Below, piece after piece: positions 21,521-33,029 of a stretch of 64,000 nt of DNA (positions within the stretch are counted from its first letter, which is position 1; every line of letters begins with the position of its first letter). The stretch is from Hexactinellida sp. DTS-2022 (taxonomy: Eukaryota > Porifera > Hexactinellida), in contig JAPNXP010000013.1 in NCBI GenBank assembly GCA_028753945.1, positions 3,596,001 through 3,660,000 on the forward strand, read 5' to 3'. A program made the position numbers and the translations under genes. A model generated the notes under the pieces. The model was not told the DNA's origin. It saw only the letters and a program-made list of their open reading frames with translations, and did no database searches.

Positions 21521-21632
21521 CCCAAATTGCAGCCTGTGCCGACAGCATGTTCCTTTGGAGGCACTATCAATAAACAACCACAAAAATATAGTGCCACACA
21601 AGGAACATGCGTCGGCACAGGCTGCAATTTGG
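21521..21632 (+). repeat. Hairpin 11
   Basis: The outermost bases changed in both arms (CCCAAATT left; AATTTGG right, one T shorter). The interior matches the usual form apart from an A/C slip in CCACACAAGG. Confidence 0.78.
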
Positions 21633-22145
21633 ATTTTTTTTATTATTATTATTATTTGTCCGTAGATCCTCCACAAAACAGAGTTTAATTTACTAATAAC
21701 TGAAATTTTCAGGACAGTTGTCTCATGTGTTACAGATGTACACCTGGGGTCACGATTTTTGATTAACAAATTTTGGACATATTCTTGACACCTGTTTAAT
21801 GTTAGAAAAAGAACAATAAATAGTGCGCGAATATTTAATTTAAATGCATTCGCTAGAGAATTAAATTCTACACTTTTTCACAGTGCACGAATTTTCAAAT
21901 TCCGCTTCATTTGTGCCACAATTTAATTGCAGATTCCATTGTTTACTAATAGCACTTCAGTACCCCCAATTGAAAGTGTTAAATCTAATTCGATTGTTTC
22001 AACTTGTGATTATTATATTGATTCAACTTGTGAGATCGACTAGACTTCTATTTTCTATTTGAAACTAATATTTTACATTCCATAACAACGACAGATTATG
22101 TGATTAAATTTACTTCAACGAGAATATGCTTGCACAATGTATACA

Positions 22146-22634
22146 TCTATACTATTAAAACATAAGCCTGGGTGTATATATTTGTTTGTATGTTACGAGT
22201 TGATTGTAGAAAGTGGACGGTTTCCAATTGGAATTTTTGGCATATATGGGTAACTTTTGGCACCCGCCAACAAGTTGAGGTTTCCACTCAAAATTTCTCA
22301 CACCTCGACAAGTTATGACGTCATTGTCACATTTAGAGAACCCTGAAAATTCACATAATTCGCGCCCTCTAAGTGATAAAATTCTGAAAATTTAATATAA
22401 CATGTATATTAATGATGCGAACACGTTGGTCACACCAGATCGCCAATATGCTAACTCATTATCGCATGATGACGTAATCATTAAAATTTCATATTGTTAA
22501 ATTTGAACATTTAGGCCTATTTACGCTTTATAATCAATATTAGGAGTGTATAATTATAACACACACCAACTGCAAAGCGGTTGGTGTGTGGTAGTGTTCT
22601 GCCGCAAAGCGACCTAGCAAGCGAAGCGCGCTAG
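22146..22634 (+). mobile_element. Non-autonomous Helitron-like element, copy 1
   Basis: It starts TCTATACTATTAAAACATAA after A and ends GCGCGCTAG before T, with a 3' stem CTAGC...GCTAG, as canonical Helitrons do. No target duplication. It shares most of its length with 41655-42086. It has about 60 extra bp near the 3' end holding a strong hairpin (ACACACCAACTG...GGTTGGTGTGT). No Rep/helicase. Confidence 0.82.
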
Positions 22635-23433
22635 TGACATATTAAATTCAAATTAATTCGCTCTGTGTTTAACTTATAGAGATGGTTCCAATTAGATTAT
22701 TGGGGTATCGAGTCCGCTGAATTCAAATATGATAGTGAAATTCAATTTAAATTAATAATAAGTGCAAATAATTCAACTATATTTATTTTGCGGTACATAA
22801 TAATGGTGTTAAATAATTAATAATTTGAATAATTATTTATACTAATTAGCTAAATTTCATTATTCTCAGAGATGATACAAGTTAGAAACAAACTTCCAAT
22901 TTATTGATTGGTCCTGTTTATATGCCAGAATGACTCGCATGCTAGAATGACACAAACCATGGATATTCACTATCTATGCTAGAATGACACGCTCTACTAA
23001 TCATCTAATGACTGTTAGAACTTCACAGGTTTCTCAGTTCATTCAGACAATTACATTTCACTTTTTGCTATGGCTTCTTTATCTTTAGATTTTAAAAATA
23101 CAGTAGTATGCCAGAATGACTCGCATGCTAGAATGACACAAACCATGGATATTCACTATCTCTTCTAGAATTTTGATAGAATTGATTATAACAATATAAC
23201 TATGGTTATTGAAAGGAATTTTACTGTATGTATGCCTTAATCTAGTAAATCTACAAGTACAGGAATATTAATTCTAACAGTATTCTACCAAACAATTTAA
23301 ATACCGAATAATCGGTGTTAATACCCATCTTAATGTCTTAATTTTAAACATACTTTTGCTTTTTCTATCAGCGAATATTGGTTTTAAAATAATGAAATCA
23401 AATACGAAATCTTAGAATTCATTAAAACAAGTA

Positions 23434-23533
23434 CAGGTAAACCTCCCAAAGCGGCACCTCCGAGTAGCGGCAACCTCCGAGAAGCGGCACAAAATCATTC
23501 TCCCGATGGGTGCCGCTTTGGGAGTTTTACCTG
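23434..23533. mobile_element. Tigger/pogo-like MITE, 100 bp
   Basis: CAGGTAAACCTCCCAAAGCG and its near complement at 23511-23533, flanked by TA on both sides. AGCGGCA repeats fill the centre. Confidence 0.8.
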
Positions 23534-23667
23534 TAGTACCTGTAATGCTATTTTATAATCTAAAGATAAAGAAGCCATAACAAAAAGTTAAATGTACTTG
23601 TTTGAATGAACTGAGAAACCTTCACTAGATGATTAGTAGAGCGTGTCATTCTAGCATAGATAGTGAA

Positions 23668-24413
23668 CATAGGCGTCGTTGCAGGGGGGGCGGGGGGGCC
23701 TGCCCCCCCCGGAAAAATGTCGGGGGGGGCAGCATAGGTCTCGCCCCCCCCAGATTTCGCATACCTGCCAACCTATTTGAGTCATGTCCCTGTACAGGGC
23801 TCCAATTTTCCCCTGTACATTGGCCAAAATCCATGTACACTTCCCAAAAATCTCTCGCTCGCTCGTCCAAGGAATTACTATTCACTTACATTGCTAAATT
23901 AGTACTTGGAAAGGAGAAAGCATTGAATTATATATTGTACAGGGAATCCCTGAACGCTTGAATATATATATAAACCAGTTGTGCCTTTATGTGGTCAATG
24001 CAGAATGCATGGCAGAATATACTATCATAACTGTAGACATTTTTAGGCATTATTTGACACATAATTAGTAAATTAAAAATCCCTGTACGCCTGTACTGAA
24101 CCGCCAAAATGTTTAAATCCCTGTACTGTACAGGGAATCCCTGTAGGTTTGGGAAGTATGATTTCGTCCCCTCAGCTGGCGTTTCTGTTGAAAATTAGTT
24201 GAAACAGTGGAGGAAAACAGCTTTTTAATTTGCCAAAAATTTCAAGTTGCATAGTAAAGCTTTCTCAGTAAATTTACATCTCACTTACGTTATTTATTTA
24301 CTATTTATACGTGATTTTTGCGTATTAATTGCAAAATAAAATAAATGTCTTTTAATTGTTCTCTGGCTGCCCCCCCCAGATTTTCAGAAAAATTGGAAAG
24401 TTCGACGCCTATG
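23668..24413. mobile_element. hAT-type element with C/G homopolymer runs
   Basis: The ends are CATAGGCGTCG and CGACGCCTATG, with ATAGTGAA duplicated at 23660-23667 and 24414-24421. G and C runs of 7-9 bases fill the first 90 bp and recur near the right end. The interior has CCCTGTACAGGGAATCCCTG-like palindromes at 23791, 23940 and 24130. Frames across the runs (23629-23961) are not credible proteins. Confidence 0.88.
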
Positions 24414-24783
24414 ATAGTGAATATCCATGGTTTGTGTCATTCTAGCATGCGAGTCATTCTGGCATACAACAGTCCTTATGCCACCTACCACCTATACAAG
24501 TGGGTCTTGACACCTTGAGGTGATGATGACATCATCAAAAAAGTGTATTTTTTACAATTTTGTGAATTCAATAATCGCATGGGTTGGTTGGAGTTGGTTG
24601 AATACCCAACACACACTTAAAAAATGCTGAGTCATCAGAGATTATATTCTACTGAAACTAGAATATCTCTCAAATAAAATGAGCTAAATGGAAATTCCAA
24701 CTCACTAAGGGTCGTTGCCTTTTGAAACACCTTTCTGAAATAATTTAACACCTTCATAGTGATGATGACATGGCGAAAAAAAA

Positions 24784-24895
24784 TCAAAAAATGCAGCTGT
24801 GCCGACAGCATGTTCCTTTGGAGGCACATTCAATAAACCACCACCAAAATATAGTGCCAACAAAGGAACGTGCGTCTGCACAGCTGCAATTTTGG
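24784..24895 (+). repeat. Hairpin 12
   Basis: Paired short-arm form. CAAAAAATGC has drifted at the left base. The right arm has GTCTGCAC for GTCGGCAC. Confidence 0.75.
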
Positions 24896-24986
24896 ATTTT
24901 TTATTATTTTTCCGTATCTCATCCACAGAATAGAGTTTTATTAACTAAGAACCCAAATTTTCAGGACAGGTGTCTCATGGGTTACA

Positions 24987-25224
24987 GAAAATCTTCGTTA
25001 GAGCTTAGTTCTAACTTCCGGACACTAACAGCGGCTGATTTTGGACTTCTTTACCAGGAATACGAGTATATAACAAAGGTATTTATACCCGATATAAATG
25101 ACCGATGCCACGTGGTTTAGTGTCCTTTTGTCCGAATTTCTGACGGATTTTTGGACGTTTTGAACATTCCTGACAAGAATATACAATAGAATCTTCTAGA
25201 AAAAAATTTGATTACTTTTTATGG
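24987..25224. other. Unannotated stretch between array 3 and a hAT MITE
   Basis: Short open frames exist, but no recognisable protein, repeat end or RNA is seen. Confidence 0.4.
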
Positions 25225-25232
25225 GCTTCCAG

Positions 25233-25677
25233 CAGAGTTGCCGTGGGTATGGGAATCCCCATGGGGATCCCCATACCCATGGGAATGGGATGGGAATGGG
25301 AATCAGATTTTCTCCTGTGGGGATCCCCATGGGGATCCCCATAGGAATCCTGTGGGAATCCCCATAGGAATCCTGTGGGAATCCCCATAGGAATCCTGTG
25401 GGAATCCCCATAGGAATCCTGTGGGAATCCCCATGGGAAATTCGAATATGGTTTCATTAGGTCATCCTTAATTAATATAGGCATTACTATTGATACGAAT
25501 CTCCTCTAGTAATTAAATTCGTTTTTATGTATATATTATACTCCCCTATTCAGTTTGAATAACCCATGAGGATTCCTTATGGGGATTCCCATGGGGATTC
25601 CCATGGGGATTCCCACAGGATTCCTATGGGAATGGGATGGGAATGGGAACGGAAATTCCATTCCCACGGCAACCCTG
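25233..25677. mobile_element. hAT-type MITE carrying a GGGAATCCCCAT minisatellite
   Basis: The ends are CAGAGTTGCCGTGGG and CCCACGGCAACCCTG, with GCTTCCAG duplicated at 25225-25232 and 25678-25685. Both halves hold tandem words of the type GGAATCCCCAT and CCTGTGGGAATCCCCATA, in inverted orientation on the two sides. All predicted frames over it are low-complexity artefacts. Confidence 0.9.
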
Positions 25678-25685
25678 GCTTCCAG

Positions 25686-26028
25686 TCATGCGGATATAAA
25701 AATTGGAGTGTTCTGAATAACTTTGTAGAGACTTACAATATAAACTGGCCATATTTAACTTTGCGCCACATAAGTAGAAGCACCCTGGATTACTTATTTC
25801 GAACAATAATTGCATTGCATATATTTAGTTGACTATACTAGTTCATCCATGGTCCAGAAATTTGAGTCCGTTCCATTGCGTTATGCATATAATGCTATGA
25901 CCTACCGAATTTGCCAAAATCAACGGAATTACATTACAGTGATCAACTAACGTGTATAAATTTTATCCTACCAATTTCATTTTTATTGACCCGGCGCTTA
26001 TTCGGGGAAATACGGTAATTAAGAATCT
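25686..26028. other. Unannotated stretch with a MITE-like end
   Basis: No gene is seen. CCGGCGCTTATTCGGGGAAA followed by TACGGTA at 25991-26017 looks like one end of a pogo-type MITE, without a partner nearby. Confidence 0.35.
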
Positions 26029-27123
26029 CGGGCCTTCATCTGGGTGCGCAGGCGCACCCAGGGGTGCGTGATTGCGTGATAGACCGGTTGATTTGTCAAT
26101 TGACCGCTGTATCAAAAGAATCTATGATAAATACACCTCGCTATACCTTGACATACTATCTATCCAATTCCGATAGAAAATTTCGATTCGGACATTTTTT
26201 AACCTTTTTGACGTCACCAAAGGTAAAAATCATCGTCTTATAGAAAAATATGGTCATACAATGGTAAATTATTGTAAATTCATGAAAAAGGATAATTTTA
26301 GTTTAACCACTCTTAGATATACTTTGACATGCTATCTATCCAAATCCGAAAGAAAAATTTGATTCGGAATTTTTTTACCTTTTTGATCTGACTAAAGGTC
26401 AAAATCACCTCATTTTGTACAAATACATTCCGTAAGAATTTCCGGGAGTGACCTTGTTTTTGTAGAGGTTATCTCAAAAAGCATAAGTCGGAGAAAAAAA
26501 AAGTATTCTTCAAATGATCCTTATCAGTAGAGCTACCAGATCCGCCGCGTCGATTTTCAACTGTAATACAAAGTTATGGAGTTAATAATTAATCAGAGCC
26601 AAATATTGGTAAGATTTGGGAAATTATTTGAAAATCTGTAGAATTTTTTTTTTTTATTCTGATAAATATACGTGGCGGAATTGGGAACACTAATAGTGTA
26701 GAGTTAAATTAGCACTAATAGCATAACTTGCGCCAAATAGAGTAAATTGCTAGCTTTTACATTATCTAGTATGGAACTATTAGGTAAACTTTGACTATGA
26801 ATATCTAATTCAAATTTTTTTGACTTTTGAAATTTGAGTATCTACGTCCTTCTTAGAATAACTGGTACTGTTCAAAAACGCAATAATAATTGGGGGTCAT
26901 CGGGTGTCGAAAATCGACCGGTCTATCTCCTTATTAAGGAAAATGCTGGAAGGGTGCGTGAAATTGGAATTAATTTGGGTGCGCACTACGCACCCAGAGT
27001 ATTTATAATACTAATTTTGGTCTTTTTTTGGTAAATGTACTATTTTTGGCAAATTTGGGTGCGCAATTGAAAAATCAACATCACCTAGGGTGCGCGGATC
27101 TCCTAGGGCTAGATGAAGGCCTG
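26029..27123. mobile_element. Candidate hAT-type element, ~1.1 kb
   Basis: CGGGCCTTCATCTGG at the left and CTAGATGAAGGCCTG at the right are inverted repeats. ATTAAGA flanks both sides, but 3 bp are unaccounted for on the left, so the duplication is imperfect. Subterminal GGTGCGCAGGCGCACC and GGTGCGCACTACGCACC palindromes recur. A ~95 bp segment (CTATCTATCCAA...CCTTTTTGA) is repeated at 26140 and 26325. No transposase is recognised. Confidence 0.6.
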
Positions 27124-27281
27124 ATTAAGATGAAATGTATTTTGAATATTTTTGATGGTTAGCTGGGACCTAAAATTGGTTGCGGCCTATGCCAACCAGT
27201 AGAAGCATACTCCCCAATCCCTTCTGTGAGGGTGAAAATTTAATATTGCTAATGTCTATAATTTGCTATACATTAATTAGT

Positions 27282-27677
27282 ATGAGCAGTATCTACATCC
27301 AGGAACCTCCTACCCACGGGAAGGTGGTCATGGTGACCTCACTAGGCGAGTTGGACATAGAGCTGTGGTCCAAAGAAGCACCTCTAGCTTGTAGGAACTT
27401 TGTGCAGCTCTGTCAAGATGGGTACTACACAGGCACCAACTTCCATCGGATTGTCCCTCAGTTCATGGTGCAAGGAGGGGACAAGTCGGGCACAGGGGAC
27501 GGAGGCTTATCCATTTATGGAGCTCCTTTCAAGCTGGAATCCCATCAGAGACTCCGGTTCTCAAGACGCGGCCTTCTGGCTACTGCAGGGGCTAATCCAA
27601 ACGATAACACGTCCCAGTTCTTCTTCACACTTGGTGCTCACGAGCATTTGAATAAAAAGCACACTATTTTCGGACAG
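27282..27677 (+). CDS. CWC27: CWC27 spliceosome-associated cyclophilin, N-terminal exon
   Basis: The 132 codons from ATG 27282 (MSSIYIQEPPTHGKV) cover most of a cyclophilin-type PPIase domain. LGELDIELWSKEAPLACRNF, FHRIVPQFMVQGGD, SIYGAPFKLE and NDNTSQFFFTLG are diagnostic, and the MSxIYIQEPP start is typical of CWC27, a protein of the activated spliceosome. The exon ends CAG|GTATGG, a good donor in phase 0, after HTIFGQ. The CypA Trp121 position is His; CWC27 proteins generally lack that Trp, which weakens isomerase activity. An upstream in-frame extension has no family match. No later exon was found in the window, so the gene either has long introns or is a broken copy. Confidence 0.9.
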
Positions 27678-27713
27678 GTATGGTTGTTATTACAATTAAT
27701 GAACTAGTAGTAT

Positions 27714-27882
27714 CAGGGCCGGCCTTGCAGTTTGCGCAGTTTGCGAGGCCCTAGGCACAAGACCAGCTAGACAGTTTTCGGGCTCTAAACCCTAGAGTGC
27801 TTGATCCCATATCAATGAAATGTACAGTGAAGTGCGGGGACCAAGGCCCCTGCCTAGGTCGCCTTACCCTAAGGCTTGGCCT
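27714..27882. mobile_element. Candidate MITE in the CWC27 first intron
   Basis: CAGGGCCGGCCTTGCAG at the left and AAGGCTTGGCCT at the right are partly inverted. TAGTAT flanks both sides (27708-27713 and 27883-27888). Only a 6 bp duplication can be read, so the superfamily is uncertain (hAT-like ends). Confidence 0.55.
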
Positions 27883-27888
27883 TAGTAT

Positions 27889-29023
27889 TATATACCATCT
27901 GATATATTAGCTAGAAGGTCCACAGTGGGCAAAAGGGAAGTTTGGGAGAAATAGACATCTTGGTAGCAGATAGCCACAAATGAAGTATTATTGACGTATA
28001 CACTGACCCGCCAAAAGTATTTTTACGAGTTATCTTATCGGCGGATTCGCAGACTTCACATTTATACTAATAACTCAAAAATTTACGTTGTACGTGAAAA
28101 ATGGTCACATCATCGGAAAGATGAAGGTAGGGATCATCCCAAATTTCCTTGAGATTACTTTGCAAATTTTGCTCAAATTTGGACCTCGGTTTTTCTATAA
28201 TAATTCAAAAAAATTTCCTTATATCAAATTTCCCCTTTAATCACATATATATCTCACCTTGGGATAACGATGTCGGTCGAAATGTATATTATCGATACGA
28301 GTGAATTTTCTAATTTCTCAAATTTTATGAATTCATTTAACAGCAACTGACTAATAAACCATCTTAATGGAAAAAACTTAATTAAATTATCAATGTGTCG
28401 ATACCTTAGGAGTCATCGTCATCGTAATGGTGGGGTGACCAATTGCTCCCAAAATTGCTGCAGCTATTCATTGTAACTAGAGTAAAAAAAGCATGCAACA
28501 TAGGACATGTGAACTTTGACTGTTGTGATGCCATATGTGGCCAATAAGGGGAAAAATCACCAAAAAGCCGAATTTTCGAATTGAAAGTGTCCGAATGGTG
28601 GGATAACTTTATTGGAGTGTCACAAAGTTGCATCATTCTGCTGAAACTATGCAAACTTGGTTGCCTTAAACTTTCAATCATTTAGGCTTAAGATTCTTTG
28701 AGATAAAGTCTGAGAATACCAAAAATAAAATTTTTAGATAAAGGAGGTTAGAAATATTTTGATTTTACAATGCATAAATGTCAAATATTTTGATGAAATG
28801 AAACTAACTTATCTTTGAATGTGTTTTGTTAAAATGTGCTTGTACTGTGTTTATTAATTAATGAAGTCAATATATATCGTTTATGTATTTCAATGGAATA
28901 TGCCACCCTATATACGTTGTCCGCTTTCTTTTGGGACATCTTTTTCCGGAAATATTTCATTGATTTAGTTGAAATTGATGTTGTATTCAATTAATGTTTT
29001 TGTTCAGGGCTATTTACAGTATA
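27889..29023. other. Unannotated, repeat-like stretch
   Basis: No coding or RNA feature is seen. CACATATATATCTCACCTTG then GGATAACGATGTC near 28243 resembles CACACATATACCTCACCTGG then GATAACATGTC near 29860, suggesting one dispersed repeat in two copies. Confidence 0.4.
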
Positions 29024-29508
29024 CAGTGGAACCTCCAGAAACGGGGTGCCAGGGACGCAAGTTTTTTTCCAGGCACCCCGTTTCTGACACTTGTTGACCA
29101 CTGTCAACAATCAGTCTTCATGAGAGTTAGACTTCATAGTTCCTTGATATAATTCGATATGTACTGTTAGAAGCTTATATTCATTGATAATTCGAGTTTG
29201 TATTGCATGTTATAGTGATTTTTAGTTTTAATGGGTTACAAAAGGGATGAGTATGTGTTTAATGGGATTCCGTTGGGAAACGTTTCTTGAAAAATCGCAC
29301 CTAAGAATGCAAAAATTCCCCGTTTGTAGAGGTTGTTTTGTGTGTGAATCAAATTTCGGCGAAAAAAGGATCACCCCGTTTCCCCGTTTCTACCTAATTC
29401 CCCGTTTGTGGAGGTTCATTTGTGTGGGACTAGGAATTTGTTGGATTTTTTTACCCCAGTTCCAGAGGTTCCCCGTTTCCACAGGCCCCGTTTCTGGAGG
29501 TTCCACTG
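29024..29508. mobile_element. Tigger/pogo-like MITE, 485 bp
   Basis: The ends CAGTGGAACCTCCAGAAACG and its close complement are flanked by TA at 29022-29023 and 29509-29510. The interior repeats CCCCGTTTCT and CCCCGTTTGTAGAGG words several times in both orientations. Confidence 0.88.
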
Positions 29509-29574
29509 TAATGCAATAGAGTTTATAAATATGATATAGCCAATCAATAAGTTGATACTGTAATAAGAAACAAA

Positions 29575-29655
29575 AACATAGGATGATCAGGAATTCGAAC
29601 CCCCGATCAAGTACTTGAAGTTCAGATATGCTAATCATTTGAGATTTATGTGCTT
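29575..29655 (-). repeat. tRNA-derived SINE head or tRNA relic
   Basis: On the minus strand GGGGGTTCGAATTCC is a good B box. Upstream TTAGCATATCTGAACTTCAA resembles the D-to-anticodon part of a tRNA. Acceptor and T stems do not pair well, so it is not a working tRNA. Confidence 0.5.
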
Positions 29656-29659
29656 ATTA

Positions 29660-30261
29660 ATGTTAGGAAATCTGTTTGTAGTATACAGTATATGTGCAAT
29701 ATATATTACATAATAAGACAGAGAATGTTATTTATTATCCTGAAAAACGCTGAATTATTAAAAATTACGTCACTAAAAATGGCCTCTGACGGTCTTAGAG
29801 GCTACATATTTCTGAATAAACATAATTTTCAATTCTGAGTGTAAATTCCCAGCCGAATCACACATATACCTCACCTGGGATAACATGTCATGTGAATTTC
29901 AAAACAAAATATTCGTTTAAAAAAATGATTGACTTAAATTTCACTAAAATCGGCTTACAATGATCAATTTACATACTTATCCTTAGTGTAGATTATGTTG
30001 TCAACTCTTTCTATCAACATATACTAATTTACGAGCCCTTCGGTCTCGATCGCTTTACGAGGCTGGGACAGTTCGGTACTCCGCACCTCAAGTTAACGGC
30101 CCTGTGCGGTGTTACTCCTCACCCTTTCTGCCATGGAAAATGGTAGAAAGGGACATTATAAAGATCCTTTTAAAAGATTTCCATATTTTTTAATTGTTTT
30201 TCATATTCTAAATTTATAAATTCGAAATTCGTGTTCAGCATACTTGTTTACCTATAATACC
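29660..30261. other. No gene; contains a GC-rich block at 30028-30152
   Basis: The block starts GAGCCCTTCGGTCTCGATCG and ends with a hairpin CCCTTTCTGCCATGGAAAAT then GGTAGAAAGGG. It is unlike its AT-rich surroundings and has no recognised RNA family; it may be a SINE or small structured element. Confidence 0.35.
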
Positions 30262-30269
30262 CGTTGAAG

Positions 30270-30807
30270 CAGGCCTGGGGTAATAGTAATATGTAATAGT
30301 AATTGTATTAGTAACGATTACATTTTAGAAGTAATAGTAATAGTAATAAGTAATAGTGTTTCAAATAGGATGTAATAGTAATAGTAATAGTAATTGAACC
30401 TATTGTAATAGGAATTATCTATTACAATTCTACAACTTCGGACTGGCTTATTTGATTTTTCGTGAAGAAATAGGAAGTTGTTAAAATAAATTTAAGGCAA
30501 GATGATTATCGATTTGAATTTGTCATTATATTGAAATTAGTTGTTTTATTGAAATTAGTTGTTTTCTTAGGTTAGATAATATGTTTTTGTTTGTGTGGGA
30601 TAATCAATTAAAATAATAAACTTCAGACATTCTGAATCATAGCAGAGTCTTAGTAAATGTCTAGTAATTTGTAATAGTAATAGTAATAGTAATAGTAATA
30701 TATTACATATTCTAATAATGTAATTGTAATAGTAATAGTAATAGGAAGAAATATAAGTAATAGTAATAGTAATATATTACATTTTAGAGTAATTGACCCC
30801 AGGCCTG
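30270..30807. mobile_element. hAT-type MITE rich in AATAGT repeats
   Basis: The ends are CAGGCCTGGGGTAATAG and ATTGACCCCAGGCCTG, with CGTTGAAG duplicated at 30262-30269 and 30808-30815. Long runs of TAATAG occupy both flanks of the interior; the central 200 bp is more complex but non-coding. Confidence 0.92.
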
Positions 30808-31019
30808 CGTTGAAGGCAAACTTCTAGGTTGATTTTGAATTTCATCAATTTGTTTACCTATTTGTGTAAACAACAACAATAAATATTCACATTATACATT
30901 TGTAAACGCGAAATCCGTGATCAGCATACTTGTTTACCTATTATAACATTTGGAACTTAGTCTCTATCTCAATTATAAAATGCGGTTTCTATTCCTCCAT
31001 CACTTTAATACAATCCGGA

Positions 31020-31057
31020 CAAACACACACGCACACAACACACACACACACACACAT
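31020..31057. repeat. (CA)n microsatellite
   Basis: Imperfect CA repeat: ACACACGCACACAACACACA and onward. Confidence 0.9.
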
Positions 31058-31132
31058 ATCCAAATCGATTCTTCTAATTCAAGTGTGTTTATTCATTTTT
31101 TTGCCTTTGCTTTGCCACTTATTTATTAATAA

Positions 31133-31275
31133 TACCAGGGCAGGCCATGACCGGATCGATATTTTACCACTACATTTTGAAGGATCAGATCTCAAAATTT
31201 AATCTACAATAACGAGGCCCTCAACGTTTGGAATGCCCAAGGCCGGCGGAAGGAAATTACGCCGGCCTAGAATAC
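31133..31275. mobile_element. Possible small hAT-like MITE
   Basis: CAGGGCAGGCCATGACCGG at the left and ACGCCGGCCTAG at the right, with AATAC on both outer sides. End similarity is partial. Confidence 0.35.
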
Positions 31276-32212
31276 TAATATACGTATAGTAGGGTCAAAA
31301 TCTAAGATTGCGAGACCAACCTCTAGAAAGTTAAGTTTTATGCCTGATTCTGATACTTTAGGGTATATCTCGCGATTTCAGCTCCCATACCGGTCTCAAA
31401 AATTTGGGCTCCGGCAATCATTAAAAAATTAAGGCCCCTCACCGAACATTTCATAAATTGAAATTAGGTGTTTTTGAACAGTATACAATAAGTACTAGCT
31501 GCACTAAAAATTTCACCCAATCGGAACTATTCTTTTAATGTAATATCCTTTTGAAGATTCCTACCTGATTGTCACCATGGGAGGTCCATTCTTTGGCAAT
31601 TTTTTAAGGGATTTGGAGCATATCTTAGAAACATACGTACATTAGTAATGAATCCGTAAACTCCTAGACTAGTGAATAATTGGTGGAAGAATATATGGAT
31701 GATTATATTCCTTTTCATAACAAGGATAGTAAAACATTCAGAGATAAATGCCCATTCGGCAAATTTTTTGTAAATATTGTAAAAAATTGCAAATCTTGAA
31801 TCCACAATAATCCTGGAAAAAAATGCAGATCCAAATCCTGGTTGTAATCTTGAGCTTATAGAATATTTGTTAACATACTACCTATATTACATTTATGGAT
31901 TGGAATCTTATTAGGACCTATTAGTGTAGCGGATGAGAACAAGAATAGCTTCTTTAGCAACGCTATTATGGAGAATTAGATGCTTATTGTTAAGTTAAAT
32001 ATTTTGGAATCCAAGACTAATTTGAGGCCTGGAGATTTAATACAATTGCTGTATCCTGGTATTAGTAAGTAGGTTATCAGATATCAGCATTTCAATTTCT
32101 CTTTCACCCGCTAGCGAATAAGGTATTTAAAGGTCAGAAAAGAGTAAGAAATAGTTTGGAAGAACTAAGTGTTGAAGAATTTCACGAAAATAGAAAGTGT
32201 ATTGTGGTTATG
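31276..32212. other. Unannotated stretch
   Basis: No supported gene, RNA or repeat end is seen on either strand. Confidence 0.4.
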
Positions 32213-32514
32213 TATAACCAGGGACTTCTTTAATATAGGGACTGTAAACTTCGTTTTACGGTCAAATTAGCATAGGCCGAAAACAGTATTGTGTACTTAT
32301 TGATATCCCGTAATTCGCTAATGCTAGACACAGGAAATGTATTATTGTCGTATAGGAAGTCATATTTTGGGAGTCCAACGGTCATATTGGTTTATCGAAA
32401 ATATTTGTGGAATGTAAGTTATTCGATGTTCACGCCTTTCCATATATGGTAATGTTGTTAGAATCTCGAGATTAGCTAGCTTTATACATATGAAATGTAT
32501 TATTGTCGTATAAG

Positions 32515-32679
32515 CAAGGCTGGCGGAAGAGGGGCGGTTAGGGTGGCCCAGTCCGCCCCACTTTTTCTGTGATTATTGGTACTCTGAAATTTCCCGGGCG
32601 TGTTTTTTGACTTTGCAATCCCACAATTATCATCATAATACAAGGCCGCCCCACTTCTCACGAGCTTCCGCCGGCCCTG
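32515..32679. mobile_element. hAT-type MITE, 165 bp
   Basis: The ends are CAAGGCTGGCGGAAG and CTTCCGCCGGCCCTG. CGTATAAG and CGTATAGG flank it (one mismatch in 8), splitting the repeat word TTGTCGTATAGGAA. Confidence 0.85.
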
Positions 32680-33029
32680 CGTATAGGAAATGGGAATTGA
32701 TATTTAGGGACTCAGTAGATCACATTGATTTACCTAAGGCTGTTCCCTTAACCTATATTATTATTTGGCACTCATCACAAAAAGGTTGTGACCCCCTGTT
32801 TTGTAGTTTAGCATCTTCTTACCCCTAAGATATCTATATTTATATTGTTTATTAGAAGAATTCGAATTAGATATGTTACGAACATGTTGTACGTTTTATG
32901 ATGTGTCGCTAAATAGAGACTCACCGGATCCATTATTTTGAGATCCGGCCGGAATCGGATCTCAGCGGATCCGGATCCGCTTTAAGCGAAATACAGAAAT
33001 GTAGATTAAGTAGCTAAGAATACAAGGTA

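Larger units (their letters stand above)
22914..24472. mobile_element. Inverted-repeat element with two nested MITEs
   Basis: The left end TATGCCAGAATGACTCGCAT has its complement at 24426-24465, and the inverted text continues inward (ACACGCTCTACTAATCATCT near 22990 against 23620-23650). A third copy of the end sequence sits at 23107. The flanks join the B body TTGGTCCTTATGCC with only 2-3 duplicated bases (TC or TCC), so the superfamily is uncertain. Without the nested elements it would be about 700 bp. Confidence 0.78.
19294..24990 (+). repeat. Macro-unit array 3 (hairpins 10-12) with nested inserts
   Basis: This continues array 2 after the MULE. Hairpins lie at 19842, 21521 and 24784. A Helitron-like insert (22146-22634) and a larger inverted-repeat element (22914-24472) interrupt the B body between hairpins 11 and 12. 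The array ends near 24987, where text unlike any body starts. Confidence 0.8.

Noticed and set aside
23629..23961. ORFs across the G/C runs
   Set aside because: Homopolymer-driven Gly/Pro runs inside a hAT MITE.
25196..25832. Repetitive Gly/Pro/Ile ORFs on both strands
   Set aside because: Encoded by the GGGAATCCCC minisatellite of a MITE with a perfect target duplication.
28406..28681. 91-residue minus-strand ORF
   Set aside because: No recognisable domain, codon pattern or splice context; probably chance.
29575..29655. Functional tRNA gene
   Set aside because: The B box is good, but acceptor and T stems do not pair and the D arm is degraded.
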